Assembly: GCA_021732485.1 (NCBI GenBank)
Contig: JAKFUV010000013.1
Location: 73,347 to 137,346 of the forward strand
Direction: 5' to 3'
DNA: 64,000 nucleotides
Source: Hyphomicrobium sp.
GTDB lineage: Bacteria > Pseudomonadota > Alphaproteobacteria > Rhizobiales > Hyphomicrobiaceae
Shown here piece by piece: positions 1 to 8,196 of this stretch. The translations under genes and the position numbers were made by a program. The notes below the pieces were generated by a model. It saw only the letters and a list, made by a program, of their open reading frames with translations, ran no database searches and was not told the DNA's origin. Positions within the stretch are counted from its first letter, which is position 1; each line of letters begins with the position of its first letter.

Positions 1-1284
1 AACTGCTGCGCCGATCTCGAAGAGCGCATTGCAGAACTCGAAGCAACGACGGCGCGTAAGGGCAACCGCAAGGTGTCTCTGACCGTGTCGGGTTTCGTTG
101 CTCAGCAGATCCTCGGTTGGGATGACGGCGAAGAAAGCAACGTGTACATCACCGACACCGGTTCGGTGTCGATTGGTTCGCACTTCAAGTTCACTGGTCA
201 AGCAACCATCGCACCCGGCTACACAGCCGGTTATGTGTTGAAGATCGAAGCCATCCAGAACGACTCGCTTCTGGTTGACCAGAACAACGACAACGGCATT
301 GCTAACTCGGCTTCGGCTGTCGTCGGAAACAACGGATCGAGCTCGGCGCTGTCGGTTGAAAGCTCTTACTGGTTCATCAAGAGCGATACGCTCGGTCGTT
401 TGAGCCTCGGTAAGCAGTCGTCGGCTGTCGACAACCAAGCCCTCCTTCCGGACGGTTCGGGCACGCTGGTCGTCGCCAACTACATTCAGTACGAAAACAA
501 CGCCTTCTTCCTGCGCAACGGCAACGGTTCGCTTTCGGGCATTCGTTTCGGCGGCATCGCGGACTGTTTGCCGCTCAACGGCGGTGGTGGTACATCGGCT
601 GACTGCGACGGCTATCCGAACAACAACATCCGTTACGACACGCCGGTGTTCGCTGGCTTCTCGGGTTCGGCGTCTTGGGGTGAAGATGACGTCTGGGGCG
701 TTTCGCTCCGGTACGCCGGTGAGTTCAGCGGCTTCAAACTTGCTGCTGCCATCGCCTACAATGAGTCGTCTGACGAAAACGGTCCGGGCGCTCTGGCGAT
801 TGCTCCAGGCGGCGCTGACTTTAATGCCGCTGCAGTACAGATCGGTGCTTACCTCGAGCACGTGCCGACGGGTCTGTTCGTTTACGGTGCTTACGGTACC
901 GAGTACGACAACGACAACTTCGCTCCGGGCGAACCAGAAGGCGACAACTTCTACATCAAGGCTGGTTTGCGCACTCGCTTCAGCGCACTTGGTCACACCA
1001 TTTTCTACGGTGAGTATGGTGAGAACAGTGACAAGATGAGCACGGATAATTTCCTTGCAGGCATCACGGACTCGAACCTTCGTCAATATGGCGTTGGTGT
1101 TGTCCAAGAAGTCGATGCGGCAGCGATGTCGGTCTGGCTCGCTTGGCGCCACTATGAGTCGGAAGTGACCTGCGATGGCGCCGGGACGTGCGATGATTTG
1201 GTTGGTGGCCTTGGCGTAGTTGCCGGCAACAACGACTTTGAAGACTTCGACGTCATCAAGGCCGGCGCGCTGATCAACTTCTGA
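1..1284 (+). CDS. Porin (Porin_2 type), 5' end outside window
   Basis: This is an outer-membrane general porin of the alphaproteobacterial Porin_2 family, which forms trimeric channels for small hydrophilic solutes. The frame is already open at base 1, so the start codon and signal peptide lie to the left; 427 residues are visible. The visible N-end starts with CADLEERIAELE, the short coiled-coil-like segment these porins carry just after the signal peptide. The protein ends KAGALINF, with the terminal Phe expected of a beta-barrel handled by the BAM machinery. Bases 1-641 are identical by eye to 1780-2420 of the next gene, after which the two copies diverge. A GTG at 73 is an internal Val codon, not the start. 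Confidence 0.93.
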   Translation, partial: NCCADLEERIAELEATTARKGNRKVSLTVSGFVAQQILGWDDGEESNVYITDTGSVSIGSHFKFTGQATIAPGYTAGYVLKIEAIQNDSLLVDQNNDNGIANSASAVVGNNGSSSALSVESSYWFIKSDTLGRLSLGKQSSAVDNQALLPDGSGTLVVANYIQYENNAFFLRNGNGSLSGIRFGGIADCLPLNGGGGTSADCDGYPNNNIRYDTPVFAGFSGSASWGEDDVWGVSLRYAGEFSGFKLAAAIAYNESSDENGPGALAIAPGGADFNAAAVQIGAYLEHVPTGLFVYGAYGTEYDNDNFAPGEPEGDNFYIKAGLRTRFSALGHTIFYGEYGENSDKMSTDNFLAGITDSNLRQYGVGVVQEVDAAAMSVWLAWRHYESEVTCDGAGTCDDLVGGLGVVAGNNDFEDFDVIKAGALINF

Positions 1285-1315
1285 TCTAAACGCGAGTTAA
1301 TCACTCACAAAATCA

Positions 1316-1343
1316 AAGGCCGTCCTTCGGGGCGGCCTTTTTT
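1316..1343 (+). terminator. Rho-independent terminator after first porin
   Basis: The stem AAGGCCGTCC / GGGCGGCCTT (one G-T wobble) closes a TTCG loop and runs into a T tract. It starts about 30 bases after the porin stop codon, so the two porin genes probably have separate transcripts. Confidence 0.88.
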
Positions 1344-1689
1344 CTTTTGGCTGTGCACAGCTTGTCCGCGTCTGATGCGTGGAAAACACGCATAACTTTC
1401 GAAATCGGTGCACGTTTAGAAAACCTTATTTATTTTATTAGGTTACTGCGTTCTCTTCATCTTGCATCATCACTCTATGCGTTGCCCATGCGCCACAACG
1501 GTGGATTCGTCGTGGCGAATTCGTAAAGCGTAATTGTTGGGCAGCCGCGAATCGCAGAGGGATGAATTCAAGCGGCGTATTCACTTGGACTGTGGTTCGC
1601 CGTTGGCTGCGTGGGAGTGGCCTCAAATCACGGCGACACGCCGAGTACCGCGTTCACCTCTAGAAGTGATGAAGACGGGAGAATGTCAT
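1344..1689. other. Intergenic region upstream of second porin
   Basis: About 345 bases hold no gene I can support. An AT-rich patch lies at about 1415-1445 and is the likeliest promoter area for the second porin, but I cannot assign -35 and -10 boxes with confidence. The open frame read through this stretch into the porin has no porin-like sequence before 1690. Confidence 0.5.
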
Positions 1690-3108
1690 ATGACAAAATA
1701 TAGCCTAGCCGCTTTGTTGGCTGCAGGCGTTCTCGCTGGCGGATTTGCCACGAGTGCCTCTGCTGCCGACCTCGGTGGCAACTGCTGCGCCGATCTCGAA
1801 GAGCGCATTGCAGAACTCGAAGCAACGACGGCGCGTAAGGGCAACCGCAAGGTGTCTCTGACCGTGTCGGGTTTCGTTGCTCAGCAGATCCTCGGTTGGG
1901 ATGACGGCGAAGAAAGCAACGTGTACATCACCGACACCGGTTCGGTGTCGATTGGTTCGCACTTCAAGTTCACTGGTCAAGCAACCATCGCACCCGGCTA
2001 CACAGCCGGTTATGTGTTGAAGATCGAAGCCATCCAGAACGACTCGCTTCTGGTTGACCAGAACAACGACAACGGCATTGCTAACTCGGCTTCGGCTGTC
2101 GTCGGAAACAACGGATCGAGCTCGGCGCTGTCGGTTGAAAGCTCTTACTGGTTCATCAAGAGCGATACGCTCGGTCGTTTGAGCCTCGGTAAGCAGTCGT
2201 CGGCTGTCGACAACCAAGCCCTCCTTCCGGACGGTTCGGGCACGCTGGTCGTCGCCAACTACATTCAGTACGAAAACAACGCCTTCTTCCTGCGCAACGG
2301 CAACGGTTCGCTTTCGGGCATTCGTTTCGGCGGCATCGCGGACTGTTTGCCGCTCAACGGCGGTGGTGGTACATCGGCTGACTGCGACGGCTATCCGAAC
2401 AACAACATCCGTTACGACACACCAACGTATGCTGGCTTCTCCGGTTCGGCATCTTGGGGTGAGGACGATATCTGGGGCGTTTCTCTGCGCTACTCGGGCG
2501 AATTCAACGGCGTGAAACTTGCCGCTGCCATCGCCTACAACGAGTCGTCGGATGAAAACGGTCCGGGCGCACTCGCCAATGGTGCGAATGGCGGCGCGGA
2601 TGGAGATTCGTTCAGTGCCGCTGCGGTGCAGATCGGTGCCTATGTTGAACACGTCCCGACCGGCCTGTTCGTCTACGGTGCTTACGGCACTGAATACGAT
2701 AACGACAACTTCGCTCCGGGCGAACCAGAAGGCGACAACTTCTACATCAAGGCTGGTCTGCGCACCCGCATGAACTCACTCGGCCACACCATCTTCTACG
2801 GTGAGTACGGTGAGAACAGCGACAAGATGAGCACGGAAAACTTCGTTGCTGGCATCACCGACTCGAACCTTCGCCAGTACGGCCTTGGTGTGGTTCAGGA
2901 AGTCGATGCGGCGGCAATGTCGGTGTGGCTCGCTTGGCGCCACTATGAATCGGAAGCAAATTGTAATGGTAAGCTGACGACTGGTTCCGCAGCTGGTGGT
3001 GATCTTGACACCGGTTGTACGGGTGCAAACAGCTTGAACTTGTCGGCTGGTAACAATGACTTCGAAGACTTCGACGTCATCAAGGCTGGCGCTCTGATCA
3101 ACTTCTAA
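1690..3108 (+). CDS. Porin (Porin_2 type), full length
   Basis: This is a complete outer-membrane porin of 472 residues, paralogous to the gene just upstream. I chose the ATG at 1690 because GGGAG lies about 8 bases before it and because it gives a clean signal peptide: MTKYSL, a hydrophobic core, then a cut after ATSASA. An in-frame ATG at 1669 is an alternative. After the signal comes NCCADLEERIAELE, then a long barrel region ending KAGALINF with the C-terminal Phe. Several Cys residues lie in predicted loop regions. The 5' half is identical to the neighbour copy and the 3' half differs by substitutions and small insertions, for example near residues 300 and 435. This pattern suggests gene conversion. 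Confidence 0.95.
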   Translation: MTKYSLAALLAAGVLAGGFATSASAADLGGNCCADLEERIAELEATTARKGNRKVSLTVSGFVAQQILGWDDGEESNVYITDTGSVSIGSHFKFTGQATIAPGYTAGYVLKIEAIQNDSLLVDQNNDNGIANSASAVVGNNGSSSALSVESSYWFIKSDTLGRLSLGKQSSAVDNQALLPDGSGTLVVANYIQYENNAFFLRNGNGSLSGIRFGGIADCLPLNGGGGTSADCDGYPNNNIRYDTPTYAGFSGSASWGEDDIWGVSLRYSGEFNGVKLAAAIAYNESSDENGPGALANGANGGADGDSFSAAAVQIGAYVEHVPTGLFVYGAYGTEYDNDNFAPGEPEGDNFYIKAGLRTRMNSLGHTIFYGEYGENSDKMSTENFVAGITDSNLRQYGLGVVQEVDAAAMSVWLAWRHYESEANCNGKLTTGSAAGGDLDTGCTGANSLNLSAGNNDFEDFDVIKAGALINF

Positions 3109-3133
3109 TCTGATCGAATCGCTGGACGACATT

Positions 3134-3162
3134 AAAGCCGCCCCTCATCGGGCGGCTTTTTT
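3134..3162 (+). terminator. Rho-independent terminator after second porin
   Basis: The perfect stem AAAGCCGCCC / GGGCGGCTTT with a six-base loop is followed by Ts. It begins 25 bases after the second porin's stop codon. Confidence 0.9.
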
Positions 3163-3226
3163 GTTTGAGATTTTTCTGGCACTCGGCGACTTGTGTCCAG
3201 TTCGCCAGCCTCACGCACGCTGCTCC

Positions 3227-3267
3227 GCACTCGGCGGCCGGCTCGCAGAATGCGAGTCGCCGAGTGC
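3227..3267. repeat. REP-like hairpin, copy 1 of 3
   Basis: GCACTCGGCG (3227-3236) pairs with CGCCGAGTGC (3258-3267), with a second inner pairing GCTCGCA / TGCGAGT. Read on the opposite strand it matches two copies at 37451-37491 and 37507-37547, which keep the stem through paired changes. It sits just before the vWA gene. Confidence 0.7.
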
Positions 3268-3298
3268 AAACAAAGGAGTTTCCAATTATCATCGGCCC

Positions 3299-4474
3299 AT
3301 GTTCACAGCCTTCTTCCACGAGCTACGCGCAGCCAAGCTGCCGGTCACGCTCAAAGAATATCTGACACTTCTCGAAGCCGTGGGCTCGGGTGTCGCTGGC
3401 GGCCGCATTGAAGATTTTTACTATCTCGCCCGCGCTACGCTGATCAAAGACGAGCGCAATCTCGACCGCTTCGACCAAGTCTTCGGCCATGTCTTCAAAG
3501 GCCTCGACCTGTCGGCCGACACGCTTGAGACAATCATTCCCGAGGAGTGGCTCAAGCTCGTCACTGAGTTGCACCTCACCGACGACGACAAGGCGAAAAT
3601 CGCCGAACTCGGCGGCTGGGACAAAATCATGGAGGAATTGCAGAAGCGGCTCGCCGAACAAAAGGAACGCCATCAGGGCGGCAACAAATGGATCGGCACC
3701 GGCGGCACGTCGGCATTCGGCGCCTACGGCTACAATCCTGCCGGCATCCGCATCGGCCAAAAAGAAAGCCGGCATCGCCGCGCCATTAAGGTGTGGGATA
3801 AGCGCGAATTCAAGGATCTCGCCGGCACTGCTGAAATCGGCACGCGAACCATCAAGGTCGCGCTGCGCCGCCTGCGCCAGTTCGCCCGAACCGGCGCGGC
3901 CAGCGAACTCGACATCGCCGACACCATTCGCGGCACGGCCGAAAAAGGCTACCTCGATCTCCGTATGCGCCCCGAGCGCCACAACGCCGTTCGTCTACTC
4001 ATGTTCTTCGATATCGGCGGCTCGATGGACGACCACATCAAAGAGATTGAAGAGCTGTTTTCAGCCGCCCGCAGCGAATTCAAACATCTTGAATACGTCT
4101 ACTTCCACAATTGCCTCTACGAAAGCGTATGGCGGGACAATAGCCGCCGCCTGACCGACAAGATCGACACGTGGCAGGTGCTCAACACCTATCCGGCCGA
4201 CTACAAGGTCGTCTTCGTCGGCGACGCGTCGATGAGCCCTTACGAAATCTCCATTGCCGGTGGTGCGGTCGAGCACATGAACCCGGAGCCGGGCGCGCTC
4301 TGGCTGCAGCGTGTCAACGACATCTACAAGCATGCGGTCTGGCTCAATCCAGTTCCGGAGCAACATTGGGATTGGACGCCGTCGATCCGCATGGTTCGGA
4401 CATTGATGGGCGGGCGGATGTACCCTTTGACGCTCGATGGCCTTGACGCGGCGATGCGCGCCCTGATGCGCTAG
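3299..4474 (+). CDS. CoxE-like von Willebrand factor A domain protein
   Basis: This is a cytoplasmic vWA protein of 391 residues, resembling the COG3825 / CoxE-like family, whose relatives often work with MoxR-type AAA ATPases in maturing metalloenzymes. No such ATPase is nearby, so the partner is unknown. The N-terminal half is helical and charged; the middle holds a Gly-rich linker (GGTSAFGAYGYNPAG). The MIDAS-like motif near residues 236-241 reads FDIGGSMD, with Gly in place of the first Ser of the classical DxSxS, as usual in this family. The start at 3299 fits the first family-like residues (MFTAFFHELR). An AAGGAG lies about 18 bases upstream, rather far. No signal peptide is seen. Confidence 0.85.
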   Translation: MFTAFFHELRAAKLPVTLKEYLTLLEAVGSGVAGGRIEDFYYLARATLIKDERNLDRFDQVFGHVFKGLDLSADTLETIIPEEWLKLVTELHLTDDDKAKIAELGGWDKIMEELQKRLAEQKERHQGGNKWIGTGGTSAFGAYGYNPAGIRIGQKESRHRRAIKVWDKREFKDLAGTAEIGTRTIKVALRRLRQFARTGAASELDIADTIRGTAEKGYLDLRMRPERHNAVRLLMFFDIGGSMDDHIKEIEELFSAARSEFKHLEYVYFHNCLYESVWRDNSRRLTDKIDTWQVLNTYPADYKVVFVGDASMSPYEISIAGGAVEHMNPEPGALWLQRVNDIYKHAVWLNPVPEQHWDWTPSIRMVRTLMGGRMYPLTLDGLDAAMRALMR

Positions 4475-4652
4475 AGATCACTGCCCCGTCATTTATGCTC
4501 ACAGCCGCCACGTGCCGTCGCTAATCGGCGAAACGTTCGCTATCGAACGTGGAAAGGCGCTGGCACCCCCGTTGACCGATCGCCCATCCTCGGACAAAGC
4601 TTTCCGTCAGCTACGGAGCAACGCGCTGCGTATCACCGGGGACCGTGTTGGC

Positions 4653-5213
4653 ATGAAGCGCGCACCATCAGCTTGGACGACAGCAGTGGCTCTGATCATG
4701 GGGGCTGGCATGTTGGCGGGATGCGGCGCGAGCCTGCCAAGTTTGACCACCGGCTCGCTGTTTGGCGGCAGTGCAGCGTCAACGGCTGCGCCGGCCGCGC
4801 CGCAAATTCAAAACGATCCGATCTCGCGCGCCTTGCAGGTTGGCGCAACCGCCGCGAAAGCGCAAAAATGTGGTTTCAATTTCGACGCTAATAAGCTGCG
4901 CACGCAGTTCCTGGCCAACGAAAGCGCGGCACTCCCGAATGCCGCCGACGTCGCAAAGATCAATCAATCCTATGACGCGTCCTACCGAGGCACGGCCAAA
5001 GCCATCGCCGGTGAAGGCGAAGACTATTGCTCCACGCAAAAAACTCAGGTGATCAAGACGGCGCTCACGCGACATCTTGCGGGCGACTACACGCCGACGC
5101 CGCCGGAGCCTGTCGAAGAAGATGATGGCGGCCTATTCGGCAGTTTCGGCGATTCATCGACCAATGCCGCCAATGAACAAAAGCTCCGCCATCCGCCTGT
5201 CGGCGATTACTGA
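4653..5213 (+). CDS. Putative lipoprotein, unknown function
   Basis: This codes for a 186-residue predicted lipoprotein. Starting at the ATG at 4653, the N-end has a basic head (MKRAP), a hydrophobic core and the lipobox LAGC with Cys24, so it should be lipidated and membrane-attached. The mature part begins with a Ser/Thr/Ala-rich linker, then has a region with two Cys residues (QKCGFNFD and DYCSTQK) that could form a disulfide in the periplasm. It ends in an acidic Pro-rich tail (PTPPEPVEEDDGG). GGGGA lies 10 bases before the start. I do not recognise the family. The frame is open upstream of 4653 but lacks protein-like sequence there. Confidence 0.72.
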   Translation: MKRAPSAWTTAVALIMGAGMLAGCGASLPSLTTGSLFGGSAASTAAPAAPQIQNDPISRALQVGATAAKAQKCGFNFDANKLRTQFLANESAALPNAADVAKINQSYDASYRGTAKAIAGEGEDYCSTQKTQVIKTALTRHLAGDYTPTPPEPVEEDDGGLFGSFGDSSTNAANEQKLRHPPVGDY

Positions 5214-5261
5214 TCGGCCCGGCGATGTTCGAAGTCAGATAGCCATCAACGGGACAAGACT

Positions 5262-5627
5262 GTGCAGCAACTGCTGTGGATCGAAGTCATTTTGAAAGCC
5301 GCAGCGGGCGTAACGCTCATTATTTTGCCCCTGTCGGCTATTCGCCTGGTCGGCATGCAACGGCCTGAGACCGGCTTTTGGCCCCGTCTTCTCGGCGCCG
5401 TCGTGCTCGGCATCGCCGCCGGCGTCTTCATGACATTGCAATTTCCGGATGCGAAGGGCGGCATTGGTCCTGCGGGGCTGATCCCGATCAATCTCGCTGG
5501 GGCCGGCGCCATGATCGCGCCGCTCATTATGGGAACAGCGGCACCAACGCGACGCGGCAAAGCGTTCATTCTGGCGAATGCCGTCGCCTTGCTCAGCCTC
5601 GCCTTCCTCGAAATCGCGCACATCTAA
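5262..5627 (+). CDS. Small four-helix membrane protein, unknown function
   Basis: A GTG-started gene encodes 121 residues with four predicted membrane helices at about residues 3-25, 40-60, 75-95 and 102-120, joined by short loops, with RPETGFWPR between helices 1 and 2. It begins 48 bases after the lipoprotein gene on the same strand, so the two may be co-transcribed. I do not recognise the family and propose no function. Codon use looks like that of the neighbours. The start is uncertain because GTG has only a weak GGGAC upstream. Confidence 0.6.
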   Translation: MQQLLWIEVILKAAAGVTLIILPLSAIRLVGMQRPETGFWPRLLGAVVLGIAAGVFMTLQFPDAKGGIGPAGLIPINLAGAGAMIAPLIMGTAAPTRRGKAFILANAVALLSLAFLEIAHI

Positions 5628-5653
5628 CGACTGTTGGTCGCGGCTGATGGAAC

Positions 5654-6721
<1,068 letters not shown>

Positions 6722-6882
6722 CTATCTCTTTTGCATCTGCGCCGATCCGGCGCGACGTTCGATGTGACGTCACATGCGACCTTGGCAGTTCTATATGATG
6801 AACCTTCTGCCTGGAGCCCACTGCGCGGAAAACAGGTCAGGTGAGATTCGTGATGCGGCACCTGCGCGCGACGCTCGCGGCC

Positions 6883-7203
6883 TCAGAACTGTTTCGCCGG
6901 AACCCGGACCACCAGCCCGTCAATAGCCGACGTGATTTTAATCTGGCAGCACAGCCGGCTGCCGTCACGCACGTCGAAAGCAAAATCGAGCATGTCCTCT
7001 TCCATCGCCGCCGGCTTGCCTGTTGCGGCGCGGAAAGCTTCGTCGACGTAAACATGACATGTCGCGCACGCGCAAGCACCACCACATTCGGCTTCAATAC
7101 CGGCGATGTCGTTCAGTTTCGCGGCTTCCATGACGGTCAAACCGTTCTCTGCGTCGACCGTTTGCGCCGCACCGTCTGGCTGAATAAAAGTAATCTTGGT
7201 CAT
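6883..7203 (-). CDS. [2Fe-2S] ferredoxin
   Basis: This is an adrenodoxin/putidaredoxin-type electron carrier of 106 residues. The cluster ligands are visible as Cys40-x5-Cys46-x2-Cys49 (CGGACACATC) and Cys86 in the RLCCQ motif. Related alphaproteobacterial proteins serve Fe-S assembly or cytochrome P450 redox chains. The gene lies 161 bases upstream of the ferredoxin-NADP reductase on the same strand, so the two probably form a redox pair. The longer open frame running up to 7548 has no family-like sequence before the ATG at 7203, which also has CTGGGAAAT upstream, so I place the start at 7203. Confidence 0.92.
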   Translation of the reverse strand: MTKITFIQPDGAAQTVDAENGLTVMEAAKLNDIAGIEAECGGACACATCHVYVDEAFRAATGKPAAMEEDMLDFAFDVRDGSRLCCQIKITSAIDGLVVRVPAKQF

Positions 7204-7400
7204 GTTCTCGGAAATTTCCCAGGAGAGGGTTGGCGAAGGACGACAGCGCGTCGCGAGTACCATTTGGACTGCCGGCGGCAGCTCACTGTTGCAGCGCGCA
7301 CAGTTAGTCTGACCAAGCAGGGAATTCAAGCATTTGAGCAGGTCATGCGGCCGGATGCGGACTGCCTCGGCAGCCGCAAACATAAGGCTATGGTCTTGGG

Positions 7401-7844
7401 CTATCGCGCGTCCACATAGGTCGCGGAAACAAATCCTCGAACGTCGACAACGGCTGCCTCGATTTGGCGAACCAGGGCGCTCAAATCCGCTGCCGCATCG
7501 CCCTGCACAACCTGCTCGACGCGCTCGGCCAGCGCTGCAATACGCCAAGCGCCAACCGCCCGGCCCGAGCCCTTCAACGTGTGAGCCGCCCGGCTCCGCT
7601 CGGCCCTTGGCGCCGCTGTGCCGAGCGCTTCGATGGTTGCGGGCAATTGGGCGAGAAACAGATCCAGCACTTCCTTTTCAAGCCCACTATCGCCCAGCGT
7701 GTAACGACGCAGATGAATGAGATCGATCGGCTGCCGGCTCGCGCTGAGGGCGCCGACCTCCAACTCTGCGGAGAAATCCACAGATTGTTGGCGGCTATTG
7801 GAAAGGGTCATCGGGCCTGCGCTACTCATGCTCACGATCCGCAT
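7401..7844 (-). CDS. Histidine phosphotransfer (Hpt) domain protein
   Basis: This is a single-domain phosphorelay protein of 147 residues. The Hpt motif [13 protein letters not shown] is present, with phospho-acceptor His88. The preceding helix ([20 protein letters not shown]) and following helix ([13 protein letters not shown]) fit the usual four-helix bundle. It would pass phosphate between a hybrid kinase and a response regulator, neither of which is in the window. The first 35 residues are low-complexity and probably disordered. The start could be 7844 or the ATG at 7829; neither has a strong Shine-Dalgarno. It is transcribed toward the ferredoxin gene with a gap of about 200 bases. Confidence 0.8.
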   Translation of the reverse strand: MRIVSMSSAGPMTLSNSRQQSVDFSAELEVGALSASRQPIDLIHLRRYTLGDSGLEKEVLDLFLAQLPATIEALGTAAPRAERSRAAHTLKGSGRAVGAWRIAALAERVEQVVQGDAAADLSALVRQIEAAVVDVRGFVSATYVDAR

Positions 7845-8196
7845 TGACGTGGTCTGACCCCGGTCGCCGCAGCGCCCTTGCTCCGACGCCCGATGGGTCG
7901 ATCGTAGGCATGTGTCCGATAAACCTACGTAAATCCAGCGCGCTAAAATTGGCGGTTATGTTCAACACCCACGTAACCATTGCCCTTACGGCGCTCGATT
8001 TTGGCCATGTAGCCGCCGCATTTGCCGCGGGATAAGCGCATTGCGTTGAAGTTGCAGAGACTTCTAGGCGTGGACAGACATGATTACGGGTTTGTATGAC
8101 GGCCAAAATGACCTAGTCTTTCTCAAATCGACGGGGGCCCTCAGCGTTTAGATTCGACAAGCTTTTGCTTTCGATCCGCTTTGGGGAGTGGGGCTT
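7845..8196. other. Divergent intergenic region
   Basis: About 350 bases lie between the minus-strand Hpt gene and the plus-strand coiled-coil gene. I see no supported gene, tRNA or clear repeat. Promoters for both flanking genes should lie here, but I cannot place them. Confidence 0.5.

Noticed and set aside
1705..2652. 315-residue minus-strand open frame
   Set aside because: It lies wholly antisense to the second porin, is Arg/Val-rich and has no recognisable motif; a codon-bias shadow.
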